DNA from: Ruminococcaceae bacterium UBA6434
GTDB taxonomy: Bacteria; Bacillota; Clostridia; Oscillospirales; Acutalibacteraceae
Assembly (NCBI GenBank): GCA_002437245.1
Contig: DJOQ01000039.1
Coordinates: 1 to 38,506, forward strand
Length of the DNA stretch: 38,506 nt
Reading direction: 5' to 3'
Part shown: positions 16,341-24,146 of the stretch, piece after piece
How the letters are laid out: each line of letters opens with the position of its first letter
How positions within the stretch are numbered: the first letter of the stretch is position 1
Notes under the pieces: model-generated
Told to the model about the DNA's origin: nothing
What the model saw: only the letters and a program-made list of their open reading frames with translations
Database searches by the model: none
Translations under genes and position numbers: made by a program

Positions 16341-16742
16341 TCAGAAAGCTGCAGCTTTTTTGGTTCTTTCCGATATTGTATTACACATTTCCTCTATATC
16401 CTTTTCAGGCATTTCGGCAAGCATTGCGCACGCCGCCGAACGTATATCGGCTTCTTTAGGGAACACGGTGCAAAGACACGAGCAAAGCGTATCGCAATAC
16501 CTTTCATACCGCTTTGCGACGGCCGCCCCATCCTGTGTGAAACGAATGGCGCCGTATCTGTCTTTCTCTACGAGTCCGAGAGAGCAAAGGGCTTTTGCCA
16601 TAGTATAAACGCTCGGTTTTGTAACACCCATGGCCCGTGCGAGGTCGGTGCTTCGCACTCCTCGCGGCTCCGTGTTTAATTCGCTCATCGCCAAAAGATA
16701 TTTGATATTAGAGGCTGAAAGTGTCGACTTTTGGCTTACCAA
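16341..16742 (-). CDS. DtxR-like metalloregulator, Cys-rich and His-free
   Basis: A 133-residue protein of the DtxR/MntR fold: a winged helix (RSTDLARAMGVTKPSVYTMAKALCSLGLVEKDRYGAIRFTQDG, about 30-72) and a helical dimerisation region. In the family the metal ligands are mostly His and Glu. Here there is no histidine at all. Instead seven cysteines occur at 53, 83, 87, 89, 91, 105 and 120, four of them in YCDTLCSCLC where family members usually have an HxxLE-type helix. It may sense iron through thiolates or bind an Fe-S cluster. The start is TTG 16742 behind GGAGG. It ends the feo gene run and is the obvious candidate to bind the TTAGC-N4-GCTAA palindromes. Confidence 0.8.
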   Translation of the reverse strand: MVSQKSTLSASNIKYLLAMSELNTEPRGVRSTDLARAMGVTKPSVYTMAKALCSLGLVEKDRYGAIRFTQDGAAVAKRYERYCDTLCSCLCTVFPKEADIRSAACAMLAEMPEKDIEEMCNTISERTKKAAAF

Positions 16743-16760
16743 AGTTATACCTCCGAATTT

Positions 16761-16796
16761 AAAAGCGGGAGACGAAGCTTATCATCCCCCGCTTTT
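16761..16796. terminator. Terminator between the feo genes and the regulator
   Basis: An AAAAGCGGG ... CCCGCTTTT stem. It follows the FeoB-associated gene on the minus strand and probably lowers read-through into the regulator gene, which starts only 19 bp further on. Confidence 0.65.
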
Positions 16797-16801
16797 TCAT
16801 G

Positions 16802-16984
16802 TTACTTCTTTTTGCGATTATTGCAACCGCAACTGCTGTACGGGCAAGTGGCGCATCCGCCGCTGCAGGAGGATTTTATTTTTTTGCTTCTTCTGACCAT
16901 ACCTATAATTATGGCAGCAACTATTGCAATAAGCAAAAGCGTTATCAAAATCGTTGCGAGATTTTGTGAAAGCCACGAGAGCAT
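16802..16984 (-). CDS. FeoB-associated Cys-rich membrane protein
   Basis: A 60-residue single-pass protein. An N-terminal hydrophobic helix (ILITLLLIAIVAAIIIGMV) is followed by basic residues and a Cys-rich tail, CSGGCATCPYSSCGC. This is the known FeoB-associated small protein layout; it may pass Fe2+ to or from FeoB, or support complex assembly. The ATG at 16984 has an AGGAGG site. It lies 28 bp downstream of feoB. Confidence 0.92.
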   Translation of the reverse strand: MLSWLSQNLATILITLLLIAIVAAIIIGMVRRSKKIKSSCSGGCATCPYSSCGCNNRKKK

Positions 16985-17012
16985 TTCGATTCCTCCTTAA
17001 TATCGGTTAAAA

Positions 17013-19517
17013 TTATTTAACTCTGACTTTTTCCGTAAGAACAGTAGATTCTTTATACTTCTTGAAGAAGAGCATGTAAACAATAAGTGCAAGAACAAGT
17101 ATCGCAGCTATGAGTCCTACTACATGAACGTTGCCTGTGAAAGCAGAACCGAACTGATATATCATAAGAGACACAGCATAAGCGAACAAGCACTGATAGC
17201 CTATAGCGAACCAAGTCCATTTAGCGCTGTTCATTTCACGCTTGATAGCACCGATTGCTGCGAAGCAGGGAGCGCAAAGAAGATTGAATACAAGGAACGA
17301 ATAACCGCTGAGTCCTGTGAATACGGTTGCGAGGGTAGCATATACATTGCCTTCTCCGCCGTAAAGAATACCCATAGTACCGACAATGTTTTCCTTTGCA
17401 ACAAGACCTGTGATAGAAGCAACGGTAGCCTGCCATTCGCCCCAACCGAGAGGCTTGAATATCCAGCAAATCGCATTACCGACAACAGCCAATATCGAGC
17501 TGTCTATTTCGTCCTCGGAAAGCATACGGAACGAACCGTCTACTACGCCGAAGTAGGTTGTGAACCAAACGAATATTGTTGAAAGAAGAATGATTGTACC
17601 TGCCTTTTTGATGAAGGACCAGCCGCGTTCCCACATTGAACGGAGTACGTTTTTAAGAGTGGGCCAGTGGTAAGCGGGAAGCTCCATAACGAAGGGAGCG
17701 GGATCGCCGGCAAACATCTTTGTCTTTTTAAGCATAATGCCCGAGATTATGATTGCCGCCATACCTACGAAATATGCAGAGGTTGCAACCCAAGCCGAGC
17801 CGCCGAAGATAGCGCCTGCGATCATTGCTATAAACGGAACCTTTGCTCCGCAGGGGATAAATGTTGTCGTCATAATCGTCATACGACGGTCTCGTTCGTT
17901 TTCGATTGTTCTCGAAGCCATAATACCGGGAACGCCGCAGCCTGTGCCTATAAGCATAGGTATAAACGATTTACCGGAAAGACCGAATTTACGGAATACA
18001 CGGTCAAGTACGAATGCTATACGTGCCATATAACCGCAAGCCTCAAGGATAGCAAGCAAGAGAAACAAAACGAGCATCTGAGGAACAAATCCGAGAACCG
18101 CGCCGACGCCGGCTATGATACCGTCAAGGATAAGTCCGCTGAGCCAATCGGCTGCACCTGCTTTATCAAGGCCGTTTCCGATAAGTACCGGAATACCCGG
18201 AACCCATACGCCGTATGCCGAAGTATCGGGAGCGCCGAAAGACTCTTTATAATCCGTGTCGAGATAATTGTCAACAGCGGTCTCAAGATCGGCTTTTGTT
18301 GCGCCCGGATGTTCGGTAACTTCGAGCGTCTCTTCATCTTCGGTCTCGTAAGTTACGTTTGCGTTATCGGGAGTCTCTGCAACAAGAGAAGCAAGAGCGT
18401 CTTTTGCGGCAGATTCATCATATTCATCGGCGCTGATGTCAACAGCGTCTTTCATATCTTCTGTACCGTACTCGGCTATGAATGCGTCGATTATCTGATC
18501 GCTGTCGCCGTAATCTTCGGCTGCCTGTTCATATTTTGCCGAGCCTATTCCGAAGAGATGCCAGCCGTCGCCGAACACGCCGTCATTCATCCAGTCGGTA
18601 GCGGCAGAACCTACGGTTACCATTGAGAGGTAATAAACGAGGAACATTATTACCGCGAATATCGGAAGACCGAGCCAACGGTTTGTAACTACGCGGTCGA
18701 TTTTATCCGAAGTGGAAAGCTTGCCTGCCGATTTTTTCTTATAGCAGGCTTTAAGAATGGAAGCTATGTAAATATAACGCTCGTTTGTGATGATACTCTC
18801 TGAGTCATCGTCGAGTTCTTTCTCAGCCGCTTTTATATCGTCCTCAATATGAGTGAGAACCTTCGGGTCGAGATTCAACTGCTTTAAGACCTCGTCATCG
18901 CGCTCGAATATCTTGATAGCGTACCATCTCTGCTGCTCCTCGGGCATATTGTGAACGGCAGCCTCTTCAATATGAGCTATTGCGTGCTCAACAACACCCG
19001 AGAAAGTGTGCATGGGAACGGTCTTGGAGTTCTTGGCAGCGTCGATTGCAGCCTCTGCCGCCTCCATAACTCCGTCGCCCTTAAGAGCCGATATTTCAAC
19101 TACCTTGCAGCCGAGCTCTCTTGAAAGCTCCGGAACGTTTATCTTATCGCCGTTTTTCTTAACAACGTCCATCATATTGATGGCGATAACTACCGGAATA
19201 CCGAGTTCTGTGAGCTGAGTGGTCAAGTAAAGGTTTCTCTCAAGGTTGGTACCGTCTACGATATTGAGTATCGCGTCTGGCCTTTCACCGATAAGATAGT
19301 TTCTTGCGACGACTTCTTCCAAGGTGTAGGGAGACAGTGAATATATACCGGGCAAGTCGGTTACTGTTACGCCGTCGTGTTTTTTAAGTTTGCCTTCTTT
19401 TTTTTCAACGGTAACGCCCGGCCAGTTACCTACGAACTGATTGGAGCCGGTAAGTGCGTTGAACAGCGTTGTTTTACCGCTGTTAGGATTTCCCGCAAGG
19501 GCAATTCGCAAATCCAT
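17013..19517 (-). CDS. feoB: Ferrous iron transporter FeoB with large extracellular insert
   Basis: An 834-residue Fe2+ permease. The N-terminal G domain shows GNPNSGKTT (9-17), TDLPGIYSL (53-61), NMMD (114-117) and SALKGDG (143-149), followed by the GDI-like helical region and a membrane domain of two Gate repeats (GTGCGVPGIMASRTIEN near 524 and the CAPCFAAIGAIKRE segment near 748). An acidic stretch of about 110 residues (about 325-437) sits after the first membrane helix, where FeoB proteins usually have a short loop. The ATG at 19517 is chosen because AAAGGAA is 7 bases upstream. A TTAGC palindrome lies between feoA and feoB. Confidence 0.96.
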   Translation of the reverse strand: MDLRIALAGNPNSGKTTLFNALTGSNQFVGNWPGVTVEKKEGKLKKHDGVTVTDLPGIYSLSPYTLEEVVARNYLIGERPDAILNIVDGTNLERNLYLTTQLTELGIPVVIAINMMDVVKKNGDKINVPELSRELGCKVVEISALKGDGVMEAAEAAIDAAKNSKTVPMHTFSGVVEHAIAHIEEAAVHNMPEEQQRWYAIKIFERDDEVLKQLNLDPKVLTHIEDDIKAAEKELDDDSESIITNERYIYIASILKACYKKKSAGKLSTSDKIDRVVTNRWLGLPIFAVIMFLVYYLSMVTVGSAATDWMNDGVFGDGWHLFGIGSAKYEQAAEDYGDSDQIIDAFIAEYGTEDMKDAVDISADEYDESAAKDALASLVAETPDNANVTYETEDEETLEVTEHPGATKADLETAVDNYLDTDYKESFGAPDTSAYGVWVPGIPVLIGNGLDKAGAADWLSGLILDGIIAGVGAVLGFVPQMLVLFLLLAILEACGYMARIAFVLDRVFRKFGLSGKSFIPMLIGTGCGVPGIMASRTIENERDRRMTIMTTTFIPCGAKVPFIAMIAGAIFGGSAWVATSAYFVGMAAIIISGIMLKKTKMFAGDPAPFVMELPAYHWPTLKNVLRSMWERGWSFIKKAGTIILLSTIFVWFTTYFGVVDGSFRMLSEDEIDSSILAVVGNAICWIFKPLGWGEWQATVASITGLVAKENIVGTMGILYGGEGNVYATLATVFTGLSGYSFLVFNLLCAPCFAAIGAIKREMNSAKWTWFAIGYQCLFAYAVSLMIYQFGSAFTGNVHVVGLIAAILVLALIVYMLFFKKYKESTVLTEKVRVK

Positions 19518-19538
19518 TAGTATGTTCCTTTCTTTCAT

Positions 19539-19556
19539 GATTAGCATTTGCTAACC
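19539..19556 (-). promoter_or_regulatory. Operator-like palindrome before feoB
   Basis: GATTAGC-ATTT-GCTAACC (one mismatch), 22 bp upstream of the feoB start. It belongs to the same motif as the sites at the feo promoter, suggesting separate control of feoB within the operon. Confidence 0.65.
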
Positions 19557-19592
19557 AACTGTTCTGAAAAAACGGGAGAAATTTTCTCCCTT

Positions 19593-19820
19593 TTATTCTG
19601 CTTCAATTTCAATCATCTCGGCATCCGCCTTACGAATCGAAAGCTCGTAATTGCGAACCGTAACTTCAACAGGATCGCCGAGCGGAGCAACCTTACGGAT
19701 ATAAACTTCGGTTCCCCTTGTAAGTCCCATATCCATGAGTCTGCGTTTAACAGCGCCCTCGCCGTGAAGCTTAACAACCTTAACGGTCTGGCCGACTTTT
19801 GCATTACGCAAAGTTTCCAT
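19593..19820 (-). CDS. feoA: FeoA family protein (second copy)
   Basis: A 75-residue SH3-like FeoA: LRNAKVGQTVKVVKLHGEGAVKRRLMDMGLTRGTEVYIRKVAPLGDPVEVTVRNYELSIRKADAEMIEIEAE contains the family GDPVEV and YELSIRK segments. FeoA is a cytosolic partner of FeoB. The start at ATG 19820 follows AAGGAGGAAG; the open frame upstream is not needed. It lies 46 bp after the first feoA and 75 bp before feoB. Confidence 0.93.
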   Translation of the reverse strand: METLRNAKVGQTVKVVKLHGEGAVKRRLMDMGLTRGTEVYIRKVAPLGDPVEVTVRNYELSIRKADAEMIEIEAE

Positions 19821-19866
19821 AAATCTTCCTCCTTCTGCCAAATTAAATATGATACGAAACAAAAAA

Positions 19867-20079
19867 TCAAACCATGATTTTTTGTGCCATTTCCCTGCTT
19901 ACTGCCACTCTTGTCTCCTTGACGTTAACAATTACATTGCCTGCCATGGAGGTTATCAGCGTAGCCTCGCCGCCTACCACAAATCCGAGATTTTCAAGGT
20001 GTTTTTTTACCTCGGGACTGCCGCCGATATGCTTTATAATGTTTTTCTCGCCGACATCGGCAAGTGTTAAAGGCATCAT
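19867..20079 (-). CDS. feoA: FeoA family protein (first copy)
   Basis: A 70-residue FeoA paralogue: TLADVGEKNIIKHIGGSPEVKKHLENLGFVVGGEATLITSMAGNVIVNVKETRVAVSREMAQKIMV. It carries the ITSMAGNVIVNVK core and the ETRVAVSREMAQKI tail. Two different FeoA proteins before one FeoB is a common Firmicutes layout. It is first in the operon, with ATG 20079 or the next codon behind GAGGG. Confidence 0.92.
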   Translation of the reverse strand: MMPLTLADVGEKNIIKHIGGSPEVKKHLENLGFVVGGEATLITSMAGNVIVNVKETRVAVSREMAQKIMV

Positions 20080-20141
20080 TTAACATCCCTCATCACTGCA
20101 TAAAATTAAGTCAGTTAAAACTAACCGAATGCTTTTTAATT

Positions 20142-20194
20142 GGTTAGCTCTCGCTAACCGTCTAAATATTAGCACCGGCTAACTAAAAAGTCAA
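20142..20194 (-). promoter_or_regulatory. feo promoter with two operators
   Basis: On the minus strand, TTGACT (20189-20194), 17 bp, TAATAT (20166-20171). One palindrome, TATTAGC-ACCG-GCTAACT (20167-20184), fills the space between -35 and -10. Another, GGTTAGC-TCTC-GCTAACC (20142-20159), covers the expected start point. This is the geometry of a repressor site. Confidence 0.85.
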
Positions 20195-20248
20195 TGCTTT
20201 TTTCGGAAAAATCAACCATATATTTCAATTTCGGCAAAACGCAACACA

Positions 20249-20266
20249 AGTTAGTGCATGCTAACT
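20249..20266 (-). promoter_or_regulatory. Upstream feo operator
   Basis: AGTTAGT-GCAT-GCTAACT, about 55 bp upstream of the feo -35, with the same motif and one arm mismatch. Nothing else is recognised in 20267-20355. Confidence 0.65.
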
Positions 20267-20355
20267 GTATTGCTGTGCAACTTCGACAAAAACAAAGCTT
20301 GTCCGCAAAGCCCCGCCCCGTACGGAAATTCGGCATAAAGAAAAGAAGACCGAAA

Positions 20356-20393
20356 AAAGGGAATGCAAAAACAAAAGTTTTTACATTCCCTTT
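20356..20393 (-). terminator. Terminator of ilvC
   Basis: A long stem AAAGGGAATG/CATTCCCTTT with inner AAAAAC/GTTTTT pairing, followed on the minus strand by six T, about 40 bp after the ilvC stop. Confidence 0.9.
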
Positions 20394-20431
20394 GCTGTAT
20401 TTTTCGGTAGACGAAGTATGTATACGCCTTA

Positions 20432-21454
20432 TCAGTTGTTGATAAGCTTGTCTTCGTTGTTCCAGGTGTAGAGCTTTCTTACCTCTGCGCCTACTTTTTC
20501 CGACGGATGCTCCGAAGCGAGCTTTCTCATAGCCTTGAAGTGAACCTGACGGCCTGCCGGTGACATATCGAGGAGGAATTCCTTGGCAAAAGTACCGTCC
20601 TGAATATCGGAGAGGATCTTCTTCATGGTCTTTTTGGTCTCTTCGGTAACAATCTTGGGTCCGGTGATATAGTCGCCGTACTCAGCCGTGTTGGAGATTG
20701 AATATCTCATTCCTGCGAAACCGCTCTGATAGATAAGGTCAACTATGAGCTTCATCTCGTGGATGCACTCAAAGTAAGCGTTTCTCGGGTCATAGCCTGC
20801 TTCGCAAAGAGTCTCAAAGCCTGCCTGCATAAGAGCGCAAACGCCGCCGCAAAGAACAGCCTGCTCGCCGAAGAGGTCGGTTTCGGTCTCGGTGCGGAAT
20901 GTGGTCTCAAGAAGACCTGCTCTTGCGCCGCCTATTGCAAGACCGTAAGCAAGAGCCATATCAAGAGCCTTGCCGGTGTAATCCTGCTCAACCGCCACAA
21001 GGCACGGAGTACCCTTGCCTGCCTGATATTCGCTTCTTACGGTGTGACCGGGAGCCTTGGGAGCTATCATTGTAACATCGACAAACTTCGGGGGCTGGAT
21101 GCATCCGAAATGAATGTTAAAGCCGTGAGCGAACATAAGCATATCGCCCTCTTTAAGGTTGGGCTCGATATCCTTTTTATACATATCTGCCTGAAGCTCA
21201 TCGTTGATAAGAATCATAATGATGTCGGCTTTTTTTGCAGCCTCTGCGGCGGTATATACCTCAAAGCCCTGCTTTTCTGCCTTAGCCCATGATTTACTGC
21301 CCTCATAAAGACCGATAATTACGTTGCAGCCCGACTCTTTTGCGTTAAGAGCGTGAGCGTGACCCTGACTGCCGTAACCGATTACGGCGATGGTTTTACC
21401 GTCGAGTAAGGACAGGTTACAGTCTTTCTCATAAAACATTCTTGCTTCTGCCAT
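20432..21454 (-). CDS. ilvC: Ketol-acid reductoisomerase (class I)
   Basis: A 340-residue class I IlvC. The NAD(P)-binding motif GYGSQGHAHALNAKESG lies near residues 26-42; the catalytic domain includes APKAPGHTVRSEYQAGKGTP, ETDLFGEQAVLCGG and the C-terminal AYFECIHEMKLIVDLIYQ. It converts acetolactate or acetohydroxybutyrate to the dihydroxy acid in branched-chain amino acid synthesis. ATG 21454 has GGAGGA. It is transcribed separately from ilvD, on the opposite strand, with the GntR gene between them. Confidence 0.97.
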   Translation of the reverse strand: MAEARMFYEKDCNLSLLDGKTIAVIGYGSQGHAHALNAKESGCNVIIGLYEGSKSWAKAEKQGFEVYTAAEAAKKADIIMILINDELQADMYKKDIEPNLKEGDMLMFAHGFNIHFGCIQPPKFVDVTMIAPKAPGHTVRSEYQAGKGTPCLVAVEQDYTGKALDMALAYGLAIGGARAGLLETTFRTETETDLFGEQAVLCGGVCALMQAGFETLCEAGYDPRNAYFECIHEMKLIVDLIYQSGFAGMRYSISNTAEYGDYITGPKIVTEETKKTMKKILSDIQDGTFAKEFLLDMSPAGRQVHFKAMRKLASEHPSEKVGAEVRKLYTWNNEDKLINN

Positions 21455-21495
21455 GATTTTTCCTCCTGAAAATTTTGTAATTATTTTTTATTTTA

Positions 21496-21558
21496 GTTGT
21501 ACGACATCTATATGCCGTTGTCATACAACCATTATAACGCGAAAACAACGGTTGTCAA
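21496..21558 (-). promoter_or_regulatory. ilvC promoter with two GntR-type operators
   Basis: On the minus strand, TTGACA (21553-21558), 16 bp, TATAAT (21531-21536). GTTGT-CAT-ACAAC (21517-21529, perfect) covers the start point, and GTTGT-ACG-ACATC (21496-21508, one mismatch) lies exactly 21 bp further in. The form matches known FadR-subfamily sites, and the adjacent GntR gene is the likely regulator. Confidence 0.8.
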
Positions 21559-22268
21559 TACTTTTTTTCATTTTCTTCCAGAGATATTTGCTCCGTGAGC
21601 AATGCGTGGTGCAAATGTATGGTAACGGCGCTTTTAAGAGCCGCCGCGTCACGCTTTTCAAGGAACTCCATTATAAGTATATGGTCCTTGTACGCCTGTT
21701 CGGCTATCATATCGAGATTGAAGTTTAGGGCAAAGGTTTGCTCTATTGTCTCGGTAAGTATCGGCATAAACCGGCTTAAAAAGTCATTGTGCGACGCCTT
21801 TAATATTGCGCCGTGAAAAGCCGCCTCGGAGTCAATTCTTCGCTTGCCCTGGGGGTCGCGCAAAAGCTCACGTTGGCAAATGTCACCGAGACGCAGTATC
21901 TCTTTTATCTCGTCCTCGGCAGCTCTGCGGCTCGCAAGCGCCGCCGCCTCGGGTTCAAAAATCATACGCGTCTCATATAGGTCTCTCAACGTTATTTTAA
22001 GCTTTGAAAACTCCTGAACGTCGATACTTCCTTCGGCGTACTGATTAAGAGGCTGCGCCACAAAAGTACCGAGCCCGCGCCTGACTTCAAGCAATCCGTC
22101 GGAGGCAAGTATGCGTATTGCCTCACGCAAGGTTGTACGGCTTATGCCGAGCTTTGCGGAAAGCTCGTTTTCGTTGGGGAGCTTTTCGCCGTATTTGTAG
22201 ATATGCTCCTTAAGTATCATCTTTTGCAGCGTTTCGGCAGTTCTCTGCGACAGGTTTTCTTTTTGCAT
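21555..22268 (-). CDS. FadR-subfamily GntR regulator
   Basis: A 237-residue regulator. The N-terminal winged helix has LPNENELSAKLGISRTTLREAIRILASDGLLEVRRGLGTFV (about 30-70). The C-terminal FCD domain carries the usual acidic/His ligand set: YETRMIFEPEAA, AEAAFHGAIL-type EAAFHGAI and a late HLHHALL. The FCD domain binds a small acid, often with a metal. The ATG 22268 follows GAGGACC. It sits between ilvC and ilvD, and palindromes of its family's type lie over the ilvC promoter, so I infer control of branched-chain amino acid genes. The effector is unknown. Confidence 0.88.
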   Translation of the reverse strand: MQKENLSQRTAETLQKMILKEHIYKYGEKLPNENELSAKLGISRTTLREAIRILASDGLLEVRRGLGTFVAQPLNQYAEGSIDVQEFSKLKITLRDLYETRMIFEPEAAALASRRAAEDEIKEILRLGDICQRELLRDPQGKRRIDSEAAFHGAILKASHNDFLSRFMPILTETIEQTFALNFNLDMIAEQAYKDHILIMEFLEKRDAAALKSAVTIHLHHALLTEQISLEENEKKY

Positions 22269-22351
22269 AACGGTCCTCGATCTCCTGTTGGAAATTTACA
22301 TTTTAATACTACAACATCCGCGGAAAAAAAGCAACCGAATTTACTTAGCAC

Positions 22352-22380
22352 TTGAAAACCGCCCCGAAAAACGATATAAT
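22352..22380 (+). promoter_or_regulatory. Promoter of ilvD
   Basis: TTGAAA (22352-22357), 17 bp, TATAAT (22375-22380), 34 bp before the ATG. I see no T-box or full GntR palindrome here; only a TACAAC half site near 22310. Confidence 0.85.
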
Positions 22381-22413
22381 TTTATCAGATTTATTTCTTC
22401 GGAGGAAAAAATT

Positions 22414-24081
22414 ATGGAATTACGAAGCAAAAATGTAACACAAGGTGTAGAGCGCGCTCCGAACAGAAGCCTGTTTTATGCCATGGGATATACAAAAGAA
22501 GAGCTTGAGAGACCGCTTATCGGCGTTGTTTCGGCACACAGCGAGATAGTTCCCGGTCATTTCCATCTTGACAAGCTCACCGAAGCGGTTAAAGCCGGCG
22601 TAAGAATGGCAGGCGGCACACCTATTATGGTTCCGTCAATCGGCGTATGCGACGGTATAGCAATGGGACATATAGGTATGAAGTATTCTCTGCCGTCACG
22701 CGAGCTTATAGCGGACAGCGTTGAAACCATGGCTATGGCTCACGGCTTTGACGGTCTTGTTTTGGTTCCGAACTGCGACAAGATAGTCCCCGGTATGCTG
22801 CTCGGCGCACTCAGGATAAATATTCCCACGGTAGTCTGCTCCGGCGGGCCCATGATGTCGGGTCTTGTTGACGGCGTTGAGACTTCGCTCTCTAAGATGT
22901 TTGAGGCAGTAGGCGCGTGTAAAGCCGGCATTATAGACGAAGAAAAGCTCTGTGAATTTGAAAACAACACCTGCCCCGGCTGCGGTTCATGCTCGGGAAT
23001 GTATACCGCAAACAGTATGAACTGCCTTTGCGAATCACTCGGAATCGCGCTTCCCGGCAACGGTACAATACCCGCGGTTCACGCAGGGCGCACACAGCTT
23101 GCAAAGCACGCCGGAATGGCGATTATGGAGCTTGTAAAGAAAGACATTAAAGCACGTGATATAATAAATGAAAAATCACTTCGCAACGCGCTTGCCTGCG
23201 ATATGGCTCTCGGCTGTTCTTCAAACAGCGTTTTGCACCTACTTGCAATCGCAAAAGAGGCTGGCTGCCCGATGGACCTCAAGGTATTTAACGAAATGAG
23301 CGCAAAGGTGCCGAATTTATGTCACTTGGCGCCCGCAGGCCCCACACATATGCACGACCTCAACAACGCAGGCGGCGTAAGAGCTGTTCAGGCGGAGCTT
23401 GCAAAGAAAGGGCTGCTCGACCTCTCGCTTATGACCGTTACGGGAAAGACCGTGGGCGAAAACATAGAGGGAGCATACATAAAGAACACCGACGCGATAC
23501 GTCCGATAGACAATCCCTACTCAAAAACCGGCGGCATAGCAATCCTTTGGGGCAATATAGCAAAGGACGGCTGTGTTGTAAAACGCAGTGCGGTAGCACC
23601 CGAAATGCTTGTCCACACAGGTCCGGCGCGTGTATTTGACAGCGAGGATACGGCAATTAAAGCAATTTACAACGGCGAAATCAAGGACGGAGACGTTGTT
23701 GTAATACGTTACGAAGGTCCCGTAGGCGGCCCCGGTATGCGCGAGATGCTCAACCCCACCTCTGCGCTTGCCGGTATGAAGCTTGACAAGACCGTTGCCC
23801 TTATTACGGACGGCAGATTCAGCGGAGCTTCAAGAGGCGCTTCGATAGGTCATGTGGCTCCGGAGGCAGCCGCAGGCGGTGAAATCGGACTTATAGAAGA
23901 GGGCGACATCATTGATATAGATATCCCCGAATCTAAGGTCAACGTAAGAGTATCGGATGAGGAGCTTGCAGAGCGCAAAAAGCACTATGTTCCCCATGAG
24001 CCTAACGTCAAAACAGGTTGGCTCGCAAGATACGCGTCGCTCGTCTCCTCCGCAAAAGACGGTGCCGTTATGAAATTCTGA
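22414..24081 (+). CDS. ilvD: Dihydroxy-acid dehydratase
   Basis: A 555-residue IlvD. Cysteines expected to bind the Fe-S cluster appear in VPNCDKIVPGM (about residues 114-124) and CPGCGSCSGMYTANSMNC (about 187-204). The C-terminal half has GPARVFDSEDTAIKAI, EGPVGGPGMREMLNPTSAL and TDGRFSGASRGASIGHVAPEA. It removes water from dihydroxy acids to give 2-oxoisovalerate or 2-oxo-3-methylvalerate. ATG 22414 follows GGAGG; the frame is open further upstream but lies across the promoter. Confidence 0.97.
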   Translation: MELRSKNVTQGVERAPNRSLFYAMGYTKEELERPLIGVVSAHSEIVPGHFHLDKLTEAVKAGVRMAGGTPIMVPSIGVCDGIAMGHIGMKYSLPSRELIADSVETMAMAHGFDGLVLVPNCDKIVPGMLLGALRINIPTVVCSGGPMMSGLVDGVETSLSKMFEAVGACKAGIIDEEKLCEFENNTCPGCGSCSGMYTANSMNCLCESLGIALPGNGTIPAVHAGRTQLAKHAGMAIMELVKKDIKARDIINEKSLRNALACDMALGCSSNSVLHLLAIAKEAGCPMDLKVFNEMSAKVPNLCHLAPAGPTHMHDLNNAGGVRAVQAELAKKGLLDLSLMTVTGKTVGENIEGAYIKNTDAIRPIDNPYSKTGGIAILWGNIAKDGCVVKRSAVAPEMLVHTGPARVFDSEDTAIKAIYNGEIKDGDVVVIRYEGPVGGPGMREMLNPTSALAGMKLDKTVALITDGRFSGASRGASIGHVAPEAAAGGEIGLIEEGDIIDIDIPESKVNVRVSDEELAERKKHYVPHEPNVKTGWLARYASLVSSAKDGAVMKF

Positions 24082-24095
24082 ACAAAACAAAATAC

Positions 24096-24137
24096 AGCTC
24101 CGCCAAAGGTATTTCTCTGTGCGGAGCTTTTGTTTTA
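24096..24137 (+). terminator. Terminator of ilvD
   Basis: An AGCTCCGC/GCGGAGCT stem followed by TTTTGTTTTA, 14 bp after the ilvD stop. It means the acetyltransferase start must lie beyond it. Confidence 0.85.
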
Positions 24138-24146
24138 TTAAAGGAA

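Noticed and set aside
17667..18626. A 319-codon frame on the plus strand opposite feoB
   Set aside because: It is fully antisense to a well-conserved FeoB, has no family features, and its codon use mirrors the real gene.
22288..22413. T-box or longer ilvD start upstream
   Set aside because: The region contains a sigma-A-like promoter close to the ATG at 22414, leaving a leader of about 27 bases, too short for a T-box, and the upstream frame lies before the transcript start.
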